Assembly (NCBI GenBank): GCA_046347155.1
Contig: JAXMGT010000001.1
Coordinates: 1,116,001 to 1,180,000 of the forward strand
Reading direction: 5' to 3'
DNA from: RPQJ01 sp046347155
Lineage (GTDB): Bacteria; Pseudomonadota; Gammaproteobacteria; Steroidobacterales; Steroidobacteraceae
Length of the DNA stretch: 64,000 nt
The notes below the pieces were generated by a model. That model ran no database searches and was not told where the DNA came from. It was given only the letters and a program-made list of their open reading frames with translations. Position numbers and translations under genes: made by a program. This document shows positions 62,586 through 64,000 of this stretch, piece after piece; the stretch's first letter is position 1; each line of letters starts with the position of its first letter.

Positions 62586-63788
62586 TCAACCTCCGTGCAG
62601 TCCCAGGATGGACACGCTCGCGACGTTGCGATTCGGTATCCCGCCCAGGTTGTGCGTCAGCCCGATCGACGGCGTGCCGGCCTGGCGTTCGCCGGCCCGC
62701 CCGAGCAGCTGCGTGTAGATCTCGTAGGCCATCCGGAGCCCCGACGCGCCGACCGGGTGGCCGAAGCACTTGAGCCCGCCGTCCGTCTGGCAGGGCACGG
62801 CGCCGCCGCGGTCGTAGCGACCGTCCAGCACGTCGTGCACCGCCCGTCCCTCGTCCGAGAAGCCGAGGTCCTCCATCAGCACGAGCTCCGTGATCGAGAA
62901 GCAGTCGTGCACTTCCATCAGATTCACCTGCCGGCGCGGGTCGTCGATGCCGGCCTCGCGGTAGGCGCGCGCGGCGGCGAGGCGCGAGGTGAGCGTGTGG
63001 CTGCCGTCCCAGCTCGCGTGCCCCATCTCGACGCCGTTCGACGGTGCGAGCTGCAGCGCCTTCACGGTCACCATCTCGCGCTTGCCGAGCGAGGCGGCGA
63101 TCGCCGGCGTCGTGACGATCGCGCAGGCGGCGCCGTCGCTGACGCCGCAGCAGTCGTAAAGGCCGAGCGGGTAGGCCACCATCGCGGCCGAGGTGGCCTG
63201 GTCGATCGTGATCCGGTTGCGCAGGTGCGCGCGCGGGTTCGCGACCGCGTTCTCGTGGCTCTTCCACGAAACGTGCGCGAGCGCCTGCTTGAGTTCGGGA
63301 ATCGTGTGGCCGTGCCGGGCCGCATACGCCGCTGCGAGCTGCGCGAATGCGCCGGGCGGCGTCATGCCGGGCTGCCAGAGATCGTCGAACGTGCCCTTCG
63401 TGCGCTCGGGCAGCCCCGCGAAGCCGGTGTCCTTCAGCTTCTCGACGCCCATCGCGAGCGCGATGTCGGCGGCGCCCGCCGCGACCGCGTAGACCGCGCC
63501 GCGCAACGCCTCGGTCCCGGTCGCGCAGAGGTTCTCGACGCGCGTGACCGGGACGTTCGGCAGCCGCAGTGCGAGCGAGAGGGGCAGGCCCGACTTGCCG
63601 GTGCTCTGTTCCTGGTAGAAGACGCCGAGCCACGCGGCCTCGATCCGGTCACGCTCGATACCCGCGTCGGCGACGGCCTCCTCGAAGGCCTCGACCATCA
63701 GGTCCTCGGGGCCCGCGTCCCAGCGCTCGCCGAACCGAGAGCAGCCCATGCCGAGGATCGCCACCTTGTCGCGGATGCCGCTCGCCAT
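62586..63788 (-). CDS. Thiolase (SCPx/lipid-transfer-like)
   Basis: The 400-residue enzyme has the thiolase nucleophile C88 in VENLCATGTEALRG, the HDCFSITEL block, and GHPVGASGLRMAYEIYTQL near the C-terminus. This kind of thiolase (with AIVTTPAIA, GGIPNRN) typically works with a DUF35 Zn-ribbon/OB protein, encoded directly upstream (2-bp spacing) and running off the window. Role: thiolytic or aldol-type cleavage in side-chain or ring degradation of a lipid-like substrate (inference). Confidence 0.9.
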   Translation of the reverse strand: MASGIRDKVAILGMGCSRFGERWDAGPEDLMVEAFEEAVADAGIERDRIEAAWLGVFYQEQSTGKSGLPLSLALRLPNVPVTRVENLCATGTEALRGAVYAVAAGAADIALAMGVEKLKDTGFAGLPERTKGTFDDLWQPGMTPPGAFAQLAAAYAARHGHTIPELKQALAHVSWKSHENAVANPRAHLRNRITIDQATSAAMVAYPLGLYDCCGVSDGAACAIVTTPAIAASLGKREMVTVKALQLAPSNGVEMGHASWDGSHTLTSRLAAARAYREAGIDDPRRQVNLMEVHDCFSITELVLMEDLGFSDEGRAVHDVLDGRYDRGGAVPCQTDGGLKCFGHPVGASGLRMAYEIYTQLLGRAGERQAGTPSIGLTHNLGGIPNRNVASVSILGLHGG

Positions 63789-63790
63789 GT

Positions 63791-64000
63791 TCAGTGCCTC
63801 ACCGGCACGGCCTTCCAGGCGTAGCGCCGGAAGCCGCGGAGTCGGTCGAAATCCTTGATCCGGAACACGAAGCCGACCGGCGTGCCCACGGCGAGCGAAC
63901 CCGGTGGCGTGTCCGAGAACTCGATGAACACGTTGCCGCCGCCCTCGAACGCGACGTTTCCGTACACGAGCGGCGGGCTGCGCGAGAATGCGAGCCAGTC
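63791..64000 (-). CDS. DUF35 OB-fold (Zn-ribbon) protein, 5' end outside the window
   Basis: The last 69 codons of a reading frame that enters from the right edge. The visible part contains PPLVYGNVAFEGGGNVFIEF, TPVGFVFRIKDFDRLRGFRRYAWKAVP, typical of the OB domain of DUF35 partners of SCPx-type thiolases. The stop codon is 2 bp before the thiolase start, so the pair is translationally close-coupled. The N-terminal Zn-ribbon is not in the window. Confidence 0.82.
   Translation of the reverse strand, partial: DWLAFSRSPPLVYGNVAFEGGGNVFIEFSDTPPGSLAVGTPVGFVFRIKDFDRLRGFRRYAWKAVPVRH

Overview
The window is GC-rich DNA from a Gram-negative bacterium. It carries two TonB-dependent receptors, an outer-membrane porin, a periplasmic cytochrome cd1 nitrite reductase and dense runs of genes with ATGA or GTGA stop/start overlaps. 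Gene content (denitrification under a Dnr/FNR-type regulator, large TonB receptors, a thiolase/DUF35/SDR catabolic operon, molybdenum-cofactor genes) suggests a facultatively denitrifying proteobacterium, most likely a gammaproteobacterium of the Steroidobacter/Nevskia kind. That placement is inference from gene content only. There is no phage, insertion sequence, CRISPR array or rRNA.

Positions 1414-21317 are a nitrogen-oxide respiration island. It contains a porin and a heme-type TonB receptor, a cupin, a nitrite reductase NirS with an additional N-terminal cytochrome c domain, a Dnr-like regulator, a norB(quinol type)-nnrS-sirB2 operon, then a plus-strand operon (13048-19777): a small one-helix protein, a CuA-containing subunit II, a heme-copper oxidoreductase subunit I that lacks the active-site tyrosine, CtaB, an SCO/SenC copper chaperone, a cytochrome b/2x[4Fe-4S]/MvhD-like fusion and a bacteriohemerythrin. 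HemN follows on the other strand. Five perfect or near-perfect TTGAC-N4-(G/A)TCAA boxes lie upstream of porin, nirS, norB, the heme-copper operon and hemN, so the island looks like one NO/anoxia-responsive regulon. The heme-copper operon is the best candidate for a little-described system: probably a second, B-family-derived NO reductase with its own quinol- or ferredoxin-linked electron-input module.

The rest is mostly chromosomal housekeeping and accessory metabolism: ferredoxin-NADP reductase, TesB and an AsmA-like DUF748 protein (21492-26554); a FAD-linked oxidase and a complete Anbu proteasome-like cluster (Anbu, transglutaminase, alpha-E, circularly permuted ATP-grasp; 26682-32066); a thioredoxin/CcdA-like membrane fusion, a free cNMP-domain protein, photolyase, CHAD, GNAT and an acidic DUF6763 protein (32223-37280); an acyl-CoA dehydrogenase with proBA (37435-41632); a molybdenum-cofactor operon with an unusual MoaE-MoeB-rhodanese fusion (41640-47183); phhA, mmsA and tRNA-Arg (47331-49937); an ArsR/SRPBCC pair and a run of small membrane, SRPBCC, DJ-1 and MBL genes (50104-55748); and finally a Rieske oxygenase, a large TonB receptor with a clear terminator, and a SurE-like/CMD/SDR/thiolase/DUF35 operon that runs off the right edge (55797-64000).

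Most starts were chosen by family alignment, Shine-Dalgarno position and overlap with the preceding stop; GTG starts are frequent. No database search was possible, so family assignments rest on recognised motifs and overall sequence resemblance.
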